64,000 bases of DNA from Sphaerisporangium fuscum (GCF_018531465.1 NZ_JAHDTF010000013.1:186001-250000); one strand, 5' to 3'. Positions 51,916 to 60,921 are shown, numbered from the stretch's first letter. Made by a program: numbers and translations. The notes: generated by a model not told the origin, from the sequence alone.

Positions 51916-51993
51916 CGACGGTACGGGATCCCGCACTTCTGGGATCCGGTAAAGTTGAACAGGCGTCACCGGGGCGAAACCCCCGATGATCGC

Positions 51994-52066
51994 GCGGACG
52001 TGGCTCAGCTGGTAGAGCATCACCTTGCCAAGGTGAGGGTCGCGGGTTCGAATCCCGTCGTCCGCT
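51994..52066 (+). tRNA. tRNA-Gly (GCC), second identical copy
   Basis: Base-for-base copy of the tRNA at 51761-51833, 160 bp downstream with tRNA-Cys between them. The similarity starts at the mature 5' end; flanks differ. Confidence 0.96.
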
Positions 52067-52109
52067 CTGAATCCTCATCGAGGGCTCCCCCACAAGGGTT
52101 CCTCAGCGA

Positions 52110-52184
52110 GGGCGATTAGCTCAGTGGGAGAGCGCTACCTTGACACGGTAGAGGTCACTGGTTCAATCCCAGTATCGCCCACCA
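52110..52184 (+). tRNA. tRNA-Val (GAC)
   Basis: Acceptor GGGCGAT/ATCGCCC, anticodon GAC in CTTGACACG, T-arm ACTGG-TTCAATC-CCAGT, discriminator A and an encoded CCA (52182-52184), unlike the other three. Confidence 0.95.
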
Positions 52185-52190
52185 GACGTG

Positions 52191-52234
52191 CGCCGAGGCC
52201 CCGTCTCCTCCGGGAGGCGGGGCCTCGGCGTTTT
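52191..52234 (+). terminator. Intrinsic terminator of the tRNA cluster
   Basis: 13-bp perfect stem CGCCGAGGCCCCG (52191-52203) / CGGGGCCTCGGCG (52218-52230) followed directly by TTTT, starting 7 nt after tRNA-Val. Confidence 0.92.
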
Positions 52235-52591
52235 CCCATGACACGGGCCCTCACGAGACGATCGCCGCCGAGAGCCCGCCCAGGCGATCCCCGGCGTCCA
52301 TCGCCGGATTCCCGATCCTGAGACCGCGTCGCGGGTGCCGCCGGGATCGGGCTGGGCGTCATCCACGCGTCTTCAACGCATCCTGCACGGAGCGTCCTTA
52401 CGGTAGGCCGTGACCGCACCGACCGAATCCCTGCCCACCAGGGCCTTTACATTCAGCCGAAAATAGCGCGTATCACCCGGCCAAAGTGCGGGAGACTGTC
52501 TCGGTAGCCAAGCTTGGACCGTTACACCTCACGCGATGGTCATGGCGCAGGACGGGGGCCGCGACACGCGAGAGCCATCGAAAGGAAGCAC
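52235..52591. other. Gap without a supported gene
   Basis: 357 bp between the tRNA terminator and the next gene. Possible frames lack coding bias. A less GC-rich stretch at about 52448-52475 (TTTACATTCAGCCGAAAATAG) might hold the promoter of the downstream gene. No repeat or RNA structure was recognised. Confidence 0.5.
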
Positions 52592-53005
52592 ATGGTCCCT
52601 GTTTTCGACGCGTCGGCCGCGCAGCATCAGCTGGTGCCGGGCGAACTGGCGGCCGCGGTCGAGGCGTTCCTGTCCGGATGGACGGCGCGGACGGGCATCC
52701 CCGTCGAGGTCTGGGCGCTGCCTCCCGCCGGCGTGGTGCCGCACGAGGCCGCCGTCGTCGCCTATCACGTGCTCGTCGACGCGTTCAACGGTGTCCAGGA
52801 CGCCCAGCGGGTGTCGGTGGCGCTCACCGCGGGCAGGGCGCTGAGGCTCACCGTCTCCTATGAGGGCCGTGCGACCGTCCCGGGACACGGCGAGGCCCGC
52901 CTGCGCGCCCGGGCCGCCGAGCTCGGCGGGGTGTACTCCACCACGGTCACGGCGGGCACGGCCACCACGGTCAGTCTCGAACTCCCCCTGGCCGCGTCCC
53001 GCTGA
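52592..53005 (+). CDS. Small degenerate GHKL/histidine-kinase-like ATPase domain
   Basis: 137 residues from ATG 52592 with AAGGAAG upstream. Fold pattern resembles the catalytic domain of NarX-type kinases: TGIPVEVWALPP, then VAYHVLVDAFNGVQDA in place of the N-box, and ARLRARAAELGGVYSTTV, ending VSLELPLAA as in kinases. The ATP-binding DxGxG loop is missing, and there is no membrane or phosphoacceptor part. It may be a stand-alone non-catalytic relic or regulator; I cannot name a function. Confidence 0.55.
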   Translation: MVPVFDASAAQHQLVPGELAAAVEAFLSGWTARTGIPVEVWALPPAGVVPHEAAVVAYHVLVDAFNGVQDAQRVSVALTAGRALRLTVSYEGRATVPGHGEARLRARAAELGGVYSTTVTAGTATTVSLELPLAASR

Positions 53006-53058
53006 TCAGGCCGCCGGCCCCGCTCACAGCCGGCGGAGCACCGCGTGCCGGAAGGCGC

Positions 53059-53742
53059 TCATCCGCTGCGGCGGAGCAGCAGCGGCGCGAACCGATCACG
53101 GGCGCGGCTCCGGAAGTCGGCCGTGTCGTTCACGCGAGGGAACGACACGGCGGGCACCGGCACCTCCAGGAACTCGCACAGCGGCTCCCAGCCCTGCGCG
53201 ACCTCGTACACCAGGAGCCGCTCGGGCGGGATCGCGGCCTTCACCTCGGCGATGTGCGCGGTGAAGATCTTCAGGGCGTGCTCGCGGTCGTCGAGGCGGC
53301 CGTCGAAGACCCGCTGGTCGACCGTCAGTGACGCCATGGTGGTGAACGCCGCGAAGTCGGTGCCGAGCAGGGACGAGATGCCCCGCATCAGCCTGCCGCC
53401 CGCGGTGGAGCCGCGCCGGCGCTGCTGGAGGATGGTGGCCTCCATGCTGGCGTACCACCGCTCGGGGTCGCGCACGGTCAGCAGGACCTTGGCCTCGGGA
53501 TAGGCGTCCGCGAGCTCCCGCCAGTAGGCGGCGGCCGGCCAGTCGACGCAGGAGTCGTAGCCGCCCAGGACGTCGTCCCAGTTCACCGGCCGCCCCCGCG
53601 CGATCTCCAGCCAGCGGCGGATCTGGCCGGGGCGCTCGATCACCTCCGTCATGTGGTGGCACGGCCCGAAGCCGAGCATCTCCAGGGCCGTCTTCGAGGA
53701 AAGCGTTCCGGTACGGCCGAACCCGGCGCCGATGACTCGCAT
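53059..53742 (-). CDS. Sulfotransferase family protein
   Basis: 227 residues. The PAPS 5'-phosphosulfate loop is GAGFGRTGTLSSKTALEML at the N terminus, and the 3'-phosphate region is VLLTVRDPERWYASM. These match the compact bacterial sulfotransferase group often mislabelled as epimerases. ATG 53742 (MRVIGAGFGR) chosen over ATG 53754. Acceptor substrate unknown. Confidence 0.85.
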   Translation of the reverse strand: MRVIGAGFGRTGTLSSKTALEMLGFGPCHHMTEVIERPGQIRRWLEIARGRPVNWDDVLGGYDSCVDWPAAAYWRELADAYPEAKVLLTVRDPERWYASMEATILQQRRRGSTAGGRLMRGISSLLGTDFAAFTTMASLTVDQRVFDGRLDDREHALKIFTAHIAEVKAAIPPERLLVYEVAQGWEPLCEFLEVPVPAVSFPRVNDTADFRSRARDRFAPLLLRRSG

Positions 53743-53859
53743 AATTCGCACCATTCCGATCGGGAACTGCTCAATGCGTCTCCAAGCAATGTCGCATCGG
53801 CGGTGCGGTACGGCAACGGCGCCCTCCCCTTGCCGGGACGGCGGACTCCCGGCCTCCGC

Positions 53860-54327
53860 TCAGGAGGCCGCCGGGGCGGCCTGGGCGGCCGGCAGGCGGT
53901 GGACGGCCTCGACCAGCGGCGCCAGCTCGGGGATGCGCTCGGCCTCGGCCAGGGCCTTGACGAGGACGGCGTCGTGGGCGGGCCGGGCGCGGTTGAGGAG
54001 CTCCCATCCGTCGGGGGTGAGCTCGGTGTAGATGCCGCGCCGGTCGTCCTGGCACAGGATGCGGGTCAGCAGCCCGCGGTCCTGCAGGCGGTTGACCAGG
54101 CGGGTGGTGGCGCTGCTGGACAGCGCCGCGGCCCGCGCGAGCTGCTGCATGCGCATGTGCCAGCCGTCCTGCCGCGACAGGGCGTCCAGCACGGTGTACT
54201 CGACGACGGACAGCTCGTGGCCCGTCTGCAGCTCCCGTTCGAGCGCGGACTCGATCAGCCCGTGGAGTGCCGCCAGAGTGCGCCAGCCCTGCGCGCGGAC
54301 CTCGACGGCGTCGTCGGCGATGCCCAT
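53860..54327 (-). CDS. MarR family regulator
   Basis: 155 residues. Winged helix: LSVVEYTVLDALSRQDG, MQQLARAAALSSSATTRLV, LQDRGLLTRILCQDDRRGI with the wing Asp-Arg-Arg, then TPDGWELL. ATG 54327 with GAGGAGGAG. Divergent from the MFS pump; two 16-bp inverted repeats between them are likely operators. Confidence 0.93.
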   Translation of the reverse strand: MGIADDAVEVRAQGWRTLAALHGLIESALERELQTGHELSVVEYTVLDALSRQDGWHMRMQQLARAAALSSSATTRLVNRLQDRGLLTRILCQDDRRGIYTELTPDGWELLNRARPAHDAVLVKALAEAERIPELAPLVEAVHRLPAAQAAPAAS

Positions 54328-54413
54328 GACAGCTCCTCCTCACGGCCGCCCACCCGGGGCGGACATCCACCTCTGCACGGCAGTCTACGAGCACGGAGCA
54401 ATAAACGGCGCAT

Positions 54414-54468
54414 GCAAGTATATTGTTGCGTACGCCGCTAGTTGCAGACGCGGCATATTGCTTCATGC
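54414..54468. promoter_or_regulatory. Paired MarR-type operators
   Basis: GCAAGTATATTGTTGC (54414-54429; GCAA-N8-TTGC) and GCATATTGCTTCATGC (54453-54468; GCAT-N8-ATGC), 39 bp apart, share an ATATTG core. The second lies 15 bp before the MFS start and would cover its promoter. Confidence 0.6.
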
Positions 54469-54483
54469 ACGGAAGGAATCGGC

Positions 54484-55674
54484 ATGCCCATCGGCTTGCT
54501 CGCCCTCGCCATCGGGGGCTTCGGCATCGGACTCACGGAGTTCGTCATCGCGGGCCTCCTGCCCGAGGTCGCCAGGGAGTTCGGCGTCACCGAGGCGGTG
54601 GCCGGCTGGCTGATCTCGGGATACGCCCTCAGCGTCGCGGTCGGGGCCGTCGCCCTGACGGCCGCCGCGACCAGGTTCGACCGCAAGCACGTCCTGCTCG
54701 GGCTGATGGTGCTGTTCATCATCGGCAACCTGCTGTCGGCCGTCGCGCCCGGTTACGGGGTGATGATGCTGGGCCGCGTGGTGGCGGCGCTGTGCCACGG
54801 CGCGTTCTTCGGCATCGGCTCGGTGGTGGCGGCCGACATGGTGGCCCCCAGCAAGCGGGCCGGCGCGATCGCGATGATGTTCGCCGGCCTCACCACCGCG
54901 AACGTCCTCGGCGTGCCGTTCGGCACCTTCCTCGGGCAGCAGTTCGGCTGGAGGTCGACGTTCTGGGCCATCACCGCCATCGGCGTGGTCGCGCTGATCG
55001 GCATCGCCCTCCTGGTGTCCTCCACCCGCTCGGACGGCGGTGGCGGGCTGCGCGGCGAGCTGGCCGCCTTCGCCCACCCGCAGGTCTGGTTCTCCCTGGT
55101 CGTGACGGTGCTCGGCTTCGGCGGGATGTTCGGCGCCTTCACCTACATCGCCTACACGCTGACCGAGGTGAGCGGGTTCGCCGCCGGGGCGGTGCCGTGG
55201 CTGCTCGTCCTGTTCGGCGCGGGCCTGTTCGCGGGGAACTACGCCGGGGGCAAGGCGGCCGACCGGTCGGTGCCGGTCACGCTGATCACGGTCCTGCTCG
55301 CCCTGACCGCCGTGCTCGCCGTCTTCGCCCTCACCGCGCACAGCCAGGTGATGACCACGATCTCGCTCGTCCTGATGGGCGCCTTCGGATTCGCCACCGT
55401 GCCGGGACTCCAGATGCGGATCATGCACTACGCCGACCGCGCCCCCACCCTCGCCTCCGGGGCCAACATCGCCGCCTTCAACATCGGCAACGCCGTCGGC
55501 GCCTGGATCGGCGGTCTCACCCTCGCCGCCGGCCTGGGATTCACCGCCCCCATCTGGGCGGGCGCCGCCCTCACCCTGGCCGGCCTCGCGGTCCTCCTGG
55601 CCGCCACCGCCCTGGCGGCCCGCCGCTCCGCCCACCCGGCACCGGGAGGACGGCGCGAACCCGTCACCGGCTGA
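54484..55674 (+). CDS. MFS efflux transporter (DHA1/AraJ-like)
   Basis: 396 residues, 12 helices. Starts MPIGLLALAIGGFGIGLTEFVIAG with the Asp/Glu-containing TM1 typical of the AraJ/CmlA/sugar-efflux group; loop 2-3 motif A-like ATRFDRKHVLLGLM; antiporter-type GFGGMFGAFTYIAYTL. ATG 54484 follows GAAGGAA by 5 nt. Probably exports a small toxic compound sensed by the divergent MarR. Confidence 0.92.
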   Translation: MPIGLLALAIGGFGIGLTEFVIAGLLPEVAREFGVTEAVAGWLISGYALSVAVGAVALTAAATRFDRKHVLLGLMVLFIIGNLLSAVAPGYGVMMLGRVVAALCHGAFFGIGSVVAADMVAPSKRAGAIAMMFAGLTTANVLGVPFGTFLGQQFGWRSTFWAITAIGVVALIGIALLVSSTRSDGGGGLRGELAAFAHPQVWFSLVVTVLGFGGMFGAFTYIAYTLTEVSGFAAGAVPWLLVLFGAGLFAGNYAGGKAADRSVPVTLITVLLALTAVLAVFALTAHSQVMTTISLVLMGAFGFATVPGLQMRIMHYADRAPTLASGANIAAFNIGNAVGAWIGGLTLAAGLGFTAPIWAGAALTLAGLAVLLAATALAARRSAHPAPGGRREPVTG

Positions 55675-55718
55675 GGTCCCGTGACCGGCCCGCCTCGTGA
55701 GCCGGCCCGGAGCGAGGC

Positions 55719-56419
55719 TCAGCGCGGCGCGTCCGCCTCGCTCAGCCTCTCGCACAGCTCCCAGACGGCCTTCCGGTTGCGCTCGTCCACGGCCGCGGGC
55801 GGCCAGGCGGCGGGCCTGCCGTGGGAGTCGAAGTACCTGCCGGTGACGCCCTCCACCTCGGGCTGGACGCGAGATGGACGCTCGACCGCGCCGCCTTGCC
55901 CACGTCCGCCAGGAGGACCGGCCCCAGCAGCCGGACCAGCGGCGCGACGGGCCGGTACGCCAGCGGGAACGCCCGCACGGGCAGCGCCCGGTTGCCCGGG
56001 GTGGAGGCGTGTCCGGGGTAGGCGACGTTGACGGTGATCCCGCTGCCCGCCACCCGCTCGGCCAACGTCAGGCTCATCGCCATCATGATGACCTTCGTGT
56101 GGTTGTACTGCGAGAACGTCCACCCCAGGTAGCGCTTCTCGCCCTGGAGGTCGCCGAGGTCGATCGGCCCGCGCGGAATGCCGCCGGTGATGTTGATCAC
56201 TCTCGCGGGGGCGCCGGCGCCGAGCAGGGGCACCAGCGAACGCGTGAGGGTGAACGGCGCCAGGACGTTCACCGCGAAGGTCTTCTCGACGCCGTCCTCG
56301 GCGCGACGCGCGTCCCGTCCCACCACGATGACGTGGGCGCCCAGCCTCGCCAGCCCACGCGCCGTCTCCATGCCGATCCCGCCGGTGCCGCCGGTCACCA
56401 GGACTCTCTTACCGCGCAT
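55719..56419 (-). pseudogene. Short-chain dehydrogenase/reductase, deleted and frameshifted
   Basis: Starts well (ATG 56419, GGAGGAGG upstream; cofactor motif VLVTGGTGGIGMETARGL), but the sequence jumps at about 56290 from GRDARRAEDG directly to VEKTFAVNVLAPFTLTRSLV, losing about 60 residues including the NNAG motif. The catalytic SQYNHTKVI segment (degenerate YxxxK: YNHTK) remains. At about 55858 one base is missing: SSVHLASSP continues only in another frame as EVEGVTGRYFDSHGRP, ending at 55719. Two independent lesions make a functional enzyme unlikely. Divergent from tetR. Confidence 0.8.
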
Positions 56420-56439
56420 CTCGTCCTCCTCCACCGCTG

Positions 56440-56484
56440 TTGTCACTCGATGACGATAGTGGCACTCGATGACAAGAGTAAACT
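56440..56484. promoter_or_regulatory. Twin TetR operators and -10 box
   Basis: Two 17-bp sites share a CTCGATGAC core: TTGTCA-CTCGA-TGACGA (56440-56456) and GTGGCA-CTCGA-TGACAA (56459-56475), centres 19 bp apart. The first is nearly palindromic (TTGTCA/TGACGA). TAAACT at 56479-56484 is the likely -10 of tetR, 7 nt before its ATG. Confidence 0.6.
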
Positions 56485-56491
56485 GCGGTGC

Positions 56492-57073
56492 ATGGAAGGA
56501 CTGCGTGAGCGCACGCGACAGGCGATGCGGGCCGAGCTCGCCGAGATCGCCCTGCGGATGTTCCTGGAGCGGGGATTCGAGGAGACGACGGTGGACGACA
56601 TCGCCCGGGAGGCGGGCATGTCGAAACGCACCTTCTTCCGCTACTTCCCCTCGAAGGAGGACGTCGTCTTCGGCGACGCCGACGACCTGGGCGAACAGGT
56701 GGCACAGGAGATCCGCGCCCGCCCGCCCGGCGAGGATCCCTGGGAGAGCCTGCGCGTCGTGCTCGGCCGATGGGAGGGGCGGATCGACGCGTGCGCGCAG
56801 GAGCTGGCGAACCTCCGGCTGATCGAGTCCACGCCGTCCCTGAAGGCGCGCATGCAGCACAAGCGCGACGGGCTGCGCCGGCGGATCGCCGAGGCCGTGC
56901 GGGACCGGCCCGGCGCCGAGCTCGACGCCTTCACCGCCGAGCTGCTGACCGGCGCGGCCGGAGCCGCGCTCGACACCGTCGCGCGGGAATGGATGCGCTC
57001 CGGCGGCACGGCCGACCGCGCCGCGCTCCTCGACCGCGCCTTCACCCTGCTCGCCCCCGCCGCGAAACCCTGA
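56492..57073 (+). CDS. TetR family regulator
   Basis: 193 residues. HTH: EIALRMFLERGFEETTVDDI, AREAGMSKRTFFRYF, SKEDVVFGD. The C-terminal domain resembles the MftR-like group. Divergent from the broken SDR, which was probably its target. Leaderless by the TAAACT box and lack of a ribosome site. With the SDR dead, it may now regulate only itself or remote genes. Confidence 0.92.
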   Translation: MEGLRERTRQAMRAELAEIALRMFLERGFEETTVDDIAREAGMSKRTFFRYFPSKEDVVFGDADDLGEQVAQEIRARPPGEDPWESLRVVLGRWEGRIDACAQELANLRLIESTPSLKARMQHKRDGLRRRIAEAVRDRPGAELDAFTAELLTGAAGAALDTVAREWMRSGGTADRAALLDRAFTLLAPAAKP

Positions 57074-57097
57074 GTGCGCCGGGGGCGGGGCGCGTCC

Positions 57098-58279
57098 TCA
57101 GCCGACGACCGGGGCGCCGTCCTTCCAGACGCGCGCGACGAGGGGGACGCCGGGGCGGTAGGACAGGTGCACGTACGAGGGCGCGTCCAGCAGCACGACG
57201 TCGGCGCGGCCCCCGGGGGCCAGCCGGCCCACGTCGGTGCGGCGCAGCGCCCGGGCGCCGCCCATCGTCGCCGCCCACACCGCCTCGGCCGGGGTCATGT
57301 TCATGTCGCGGACGGCGAGGGCGACGCAGAAGGGGATGTTGGTGGTGTAGCTCGACCCTGGGTTGCAGTCGGCGGCCAGCGCCAGCGTGACGCCCGCGTC
57401 GAGCAGCCGCCGCGCGTCCGGGTACGGCGAGCGGGTGGAGAACTCCGCGCCGGGCAGCAGCGTCGCCACCGTCTCGCTCGACGCCAGCGCCTCCACGTCG
57501 GCGTCGGTCAGGTGCGTCACGTGGTCGGCGGACGCCGCGCCCAGCTCGACCGCGATCGCCACTCCCGGCCCGGTCCCGAGCTGCCCGGCGTGCACGCGCG
57601 GGACGAGCCCGCGTTCCTTGCCCGCCGCCAGGATCGCCCTGGTCTGGTCGCCGTCGAAGGCGCCCCGCTCGCAGAAGACGTCGATCCACCGGGCGTGCGG
57701 CGCGCACGCCTCCAGCATCGGCCCCCGCACGAGCTCGACGTAGGCGTCGGGGTCGTCGGCGTACTCGGGCGGCACCACGTGCGCGCCCAGGTAGGTCACC
57801 TCGTGGGTGTACTCGGCGGCCAGGCGCAGGCTCCGCGCCTCGTGCTCGACCGTCAGGCCGTACCCGGACTTGCACTCCACCGTGGTCGTGCCCGACCGGA
57901 GCGCCTCGGCGACCAGCCGCCGCACGTTGGCGCGCAGCTCCTGGTCGGTCGCCTTCCGCGTCGCGGCGACCGTGGTGCGGATGCCGCCCGCGGTGTACGG
58001 GCGGCCGGACATGCGGGCCTCGAACTCGGCCGTCCGGTCCCCGGCGAACACCAGGTGCGCGTGGCTGTCCACGAACCCGGGGACGACGGCCCGCCCGGCC
58101 GCGTCGAACCGCTCGCGCGCTGCCCCCTCGGGGATCCGGGCGCGCGGCCCCGCCCACACGACCAGGCCGTCCTCGACGACGAGGGCGGCGTCCTCCACCA
58201 GGCCGAGCGCCCCCTCGCCGAGGCCGGGGTCGTTGGTGACCAGGGAACCGATGTTGTCGATGAGGAGGGAAGGGCTCAT
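57098..58279 (-). CDS. hutI: Imidazolonepropionase
   Basis: 393 residues. Third step of histidine degradation: imidazolonepropionate to N-formimino-glutamate. Metal-binding DSHAHLVFAGDR (HxH), SGYGLTVEHE, His in RVHAGQLG, and Asp in LAADCNPGSSYTTN. ATG 58279 overlaps the hutF stop as ATGA. Last gene of the leftward hut operon. Confidence 0.96.
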   Translation of the reverse strand: MSPSLLIDNIGSLVTNDPGLGEGALGLVEDAALVVEDGLVVWAGPRARIPEGAARERFDAAGRAVVPGFVDSHAHLVFAGDRTAEFEARMSGRPYTAGGIRTTVAATRKATDQELRANVRRLVAEALRSGTTTVECKSGYGLTVEHEARSLRLAAEYTHEVTYLGAHVVPPEYADDPDAYVELVRGPMLEACAPHARWIDVFCERGAFDGDQTRAILAAGKERGLVPRVHAGQLGTGPGVAIAVELGAASADHVTHLTDADVEALASSETVATLLPGAEFSTRSPYPDARRLLDAGVTLALAADCNPGSSYTTNIPFCVALAVRDMNMTPAEAVWAATMGGARALRRTDVGRLAPGGRADVVLLDAPSYVHLSYRPGVPLVARVWKDGAPVVG

Positions 58280-59652
58280 GCGCGGTCTCCAGTGGTCTCC
58301 TTGACGGCGGGCTCCCCGGTGACCTCGGCGATCGCGGAGGCCAGGGCCGCCGGGACGTCCTGGACCAGAAGGTGCCGCCCGCCGGACACGATGTGGCGGC
58401 CACCGGACACCACCTCGCGGACGTCGGCGGCCGTGGCGGCGAAGACCACCGACTCCAGCAGCGCGCCGGCGGGCGAGCCGGCCAGCCGTACCGAGTCGAG
58501 CCCGACGGTCACCAGGTCGGCCGGGGCGCCGGGCTCGATGCGGCCGGCGCCGGGCCAGCCGAGCGAGGCGTGACCGTCGGCGGTGGCGGCGCGCAGCAGG
58601 TCGGCGGCGAGCCAGTGCCCGCGGTGACGGGAGGCGAGCCGCTCGTCCAGTTCCACGGCGCGGGCCTCCTCCAGCAGGTCCACGACGGCGTTGCTGTCGC
58701 TGCCGAGCGAGATCGGCGAGCCGGCGTCGGCGAGCGACCGCGCCGGGCCGATCCCGTCGGCCAGGTCGCGTTCGGTGGTCGGGCACATGCAGACGCACGT
58801 GCGGGAGCCGCCGAGCAGTGTGATGTCGCCGGTGGTGAGGTGGGTGGCGTGCACGGCCGTGGACAGCGGGCCGAGCGCGCCGTGCTCGTCCAGCAGCGCC
58901 GTGGGGGTACGGCCGTAGGCCGACAGGCAGGCCTCGTTCTCCGCCACCTGCTCGGAGAGGTGGAAGTGCAGCGGCGCCTCCCGGTCGCGGGCCCAGCCGG
59001 CGACCACGTCCACGTCATCCGGCGCCACCGCCCGCACCGAATGGACGGCGGCGCCGATCCTGGCGTGCCCGCCGCCCTTGAGCTCCGCGGCGCGCTCGGC
59101 CCAGGCGGCGGCGTCGGCGTCACCGAACCGCGTCTGGGGCCCTTCCAGCGGCATCCCGAACCCGCCGCGCAGGTAGCAGGTGTCGAGGAGGGTGATGCGG
59201 ATGCCCGCCTCGGCCGCGGCCGCGACCAGCGCCTCCCCCATCGCGTTGGGCGAGGCGTACCGGCGTCCCGCCGCGTCGTGGTGCACGTAGTGGAACTCCC
59301 CGACGCACGTCACCCCGGCGAGCGCCATCTCGGCGTAGGCGGCCCGGGCGAGGGCGTGGTAGGTGTCGGGCGTCAGGCGGGCGGCCACGGCGTACATCTG
59401 CCGGCGCCAGGTCCAGAACGTGCCGCGCTCGCGCTGGGTGCGCCCGCGCAGCGCCCGGTGGAAGGCGTGGGAGTGCGCGTTGGCCAGGCCGGGCAGCGTG
59501 AGGCCGCGCAGGTGGACGGCTCCGGGCGGCGCCGCGGGCACCCCCTGCCGTACGGCCGTGACGTGCCCGCCGCCGGTCTCGACGACGACGCCCGCCGCGG
59601 CCGCGTCCCCGCCCAGCCACGCGTGGTCGGCGTAGTAGGTGGTCACCGGCAT
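58276..59652 (-). CDS. hutF: Formimidoylglutamate deiminase
   Basis: 458 residues. Converts N-formimino-glutamate to N-formyl-glutamate plus ammonia. Amidohydrolase motifs: NAHSHAFHRALRG (HxH), His in LHFHLSEQ, Asp in LGSDSNAV. Its presence defines the two-step branch that needs a deformylase afterwards. ATG 59652 overlaps the previous gene by 10 nt; GTG 59646 in frame is an alternative. Confidence 0.95.
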   Translation of the reverse strand: MPVTTYYADHAWLGGDAAAAGVVVETGGGHVTAVRQGVPAAPPGAVHLRGLTLPGLANAHSHAFHRALRGRTQRERGTFWTWRRQMYAVAARLTPDTYHALARAAYAEMALAGVTCVGEFHYVHHDAAGRRYASPNAMGEALVAAAAEAGIRITLLDTCYLRGGFGMPLEGPQTRFGDADAAAWAERAAELKGGGHARIGAAVHSVRAVAPDDVDVVAGWARDREAPLHFHLSEQVAENEACLSAYGRTPTALLDEHGALGPLSTAVHATHLTTGDITLLGGSRTCVCMCPTTERDLADGIGPARSLADAGSPISLGSDSNAVVDLLEEARAVELDERLASRHRGHWLAADLLRAATADGHASLGWPGAGRIEPGAPADLVTVGLDSVRLAGSPAGALLESVVFAATAADVREVVSGGRHIVSGGRHLLVQDVPAALASAIAEVTGEPAVKETTGDRA

Positions 59653-60884
59653 GCCAGGTCCGAAAGGACGGCCGCCAGGGCGCTCACGCCGGCCAGGCAG
59701 TCGGCGGTGTCGGCGTGCTCGGCGGGGCTGTGGCTGACACCCGTGGGGTTGCGGACGAACAGCATGGCCGTCGGCACGCGGGCCGAAAGGATGCCGGCGT
59801 CGTGACCCGCGCCCGTCGGCAGCGCCGGGGCCCCGCCGAGGACGGCCGCGATACGGTCGCGCAGCTCGTCGCCGAACTCCACCACCGGGGTGACGGACTC
59901 GGCCACGACCTCCACCCGGACGCCGTGCCCGGCCGCGGCCGCGCGGGCCGCGCCGGCGATCTCGTCGACCATCGCCTCGACCGTCGCCGCGTCGGGCGCC
60001 CGCCCGTCGAGCCAGGCGTCGACCCGGGAGGGGATGGCGTTGGTGCCGTTGGGGTCCACGCGCACCTTGCCGAACGTCGCGAGCGCGCCCAGCCGCTCGG
60101 CCGCGCTCCTGGCGGCCAGGACGGTCGAGGCGAACGGCAGCATGGGATCGCGCCGGTCGGTCAGCCGCGTGGTCCCGGCGTGGTTGGCCTCCCCGTGGAA
60201 GGTGCAGCGCCACCGGCCGTGCGGCCAGATCGCGCTCGCCACGCCGACCGGCGCGCCGAGGTCGGCCAGGCCGCGTCCCTGCTCGATGTGGAGCTCGACG
60301 AAGGCGCCGATGCGGCTCAGGACCTCGTCGTCGCGGCCGATGGCGGCCGGGTCGGCGCCCGCCGCGCTCATGGCCTCGGCCAGCGTGACACCGTCGCCGT
60401 CGCGCAGCGCGCGGGCGTCGCCGGGGGCCAGGACGCCGGTCAGCAGACGGCTGCCCACGCACGCCACGCCGAAGCGGGCGCCCTCCTCGTCGGCGAAGTT
60501 CACCACGGCGATCGGCCGCGCCGGCTCGACGCCCCTCTCGCGCAGCTCGTCGACCGCGAGGAACGCCGACACCACGCCGAGCGGCCCGTCGAAGGCGCCG
60601 CCGCCCGGCACGCTGTCCAGGTGGCTGCCGGTGACCACGGCGCCGGGGCCGGGGCGGCCCCACCAGGCCCACTGGTTGCCGTTGCGGTCGAGTTCGCACG
60701 TCATGCCGCGCCGCGCCGCCTCGTCGGCGAACCAGCCGCGCAGGTCGAGGTCCACCGGCGTCCAGGCGAAGCGGCGGTAGCCGCCCGCTCCCCCGCCGCC
60801 GATCGCGGCCAGCTCGTCCCAGGTGCGCTCGAACCGGCGCAGGAGCGCACCGGCGGGCCGCCCCGCGAGCGGCGGCTTGGTCAC
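59643..60884 (-). CDS. M20 family amidohydrolase (allantoate amidohydrolase-like) in the hut operon
   Basis: 413 residues. Di-zinc M20 hydantoinase/carbamoylase: VVTGSHLDSVPGGGAFDG, NFADEEGARFG, ELHIEQGRGL, dimer-domain GEANHAGTTRL, and C-terminal FVRNPTGVSHSPAEH. GTG 60884 with GGAGGCG. It sits between hutU and hutF, where a formyl-glutamate deformylase (hutG) would be expected, so it may cleave N-formyl-glutamate. The family's known substrates are allantoate, ureidoglycolate and N-carbamoyl amino acids. Confidence 0.9.
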   Translation of the reverse strand: MTKPPLAGRPAGALLRRFERTWDELAAIGGGGAGGYRRFAWTPVDLDLRGWFADEAARRGMTCELDRNGNQWAWWGRPGPGAVVTGSHLDSVPGGGAFDGPLGVVSAFLAVDELRERGVEPARPIAVVNFADEEGARFGVACVGSRLLTGVLAPGDARALRDGDGVTLAEAMSAAGADPAAIGRDDEVLSRIGAFVELHIEQGRGLADLGAPVGVASAIWPHGRWRCTFHGEANHAGTTRLTDRRDPMLPFASTVLAARSAAERLGALATFGKVRVDPNGTNAIPSRVDAWLDGRAPDAATVEAMVDEIAGAARAAAAGHGVRVEVVAESVTPVVEFGDELRDRIAAVLGGAPALPTGAGHDAGILSARVPTAMLFVRNPTGVSHSPAEHADTADCLAGVSALAAVLSDLACR

Positions 60885-60921
60885 GACGCCTCCCCGTGCC
60901 GGCGCGGAGCCGTCCCGGTGG

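Noticed and set aside
51727..52119. Protein-coding frames across the tRNA region
   Set aside because: They run through four well-folded tRNAs and only reflect high GC.
51761..52234. tRNA cluster as an integration site for a mobile element
   Set aside because: No integrase, no direct repeat of a tRNA 3' end in the window, and an ordinary terminator follows.
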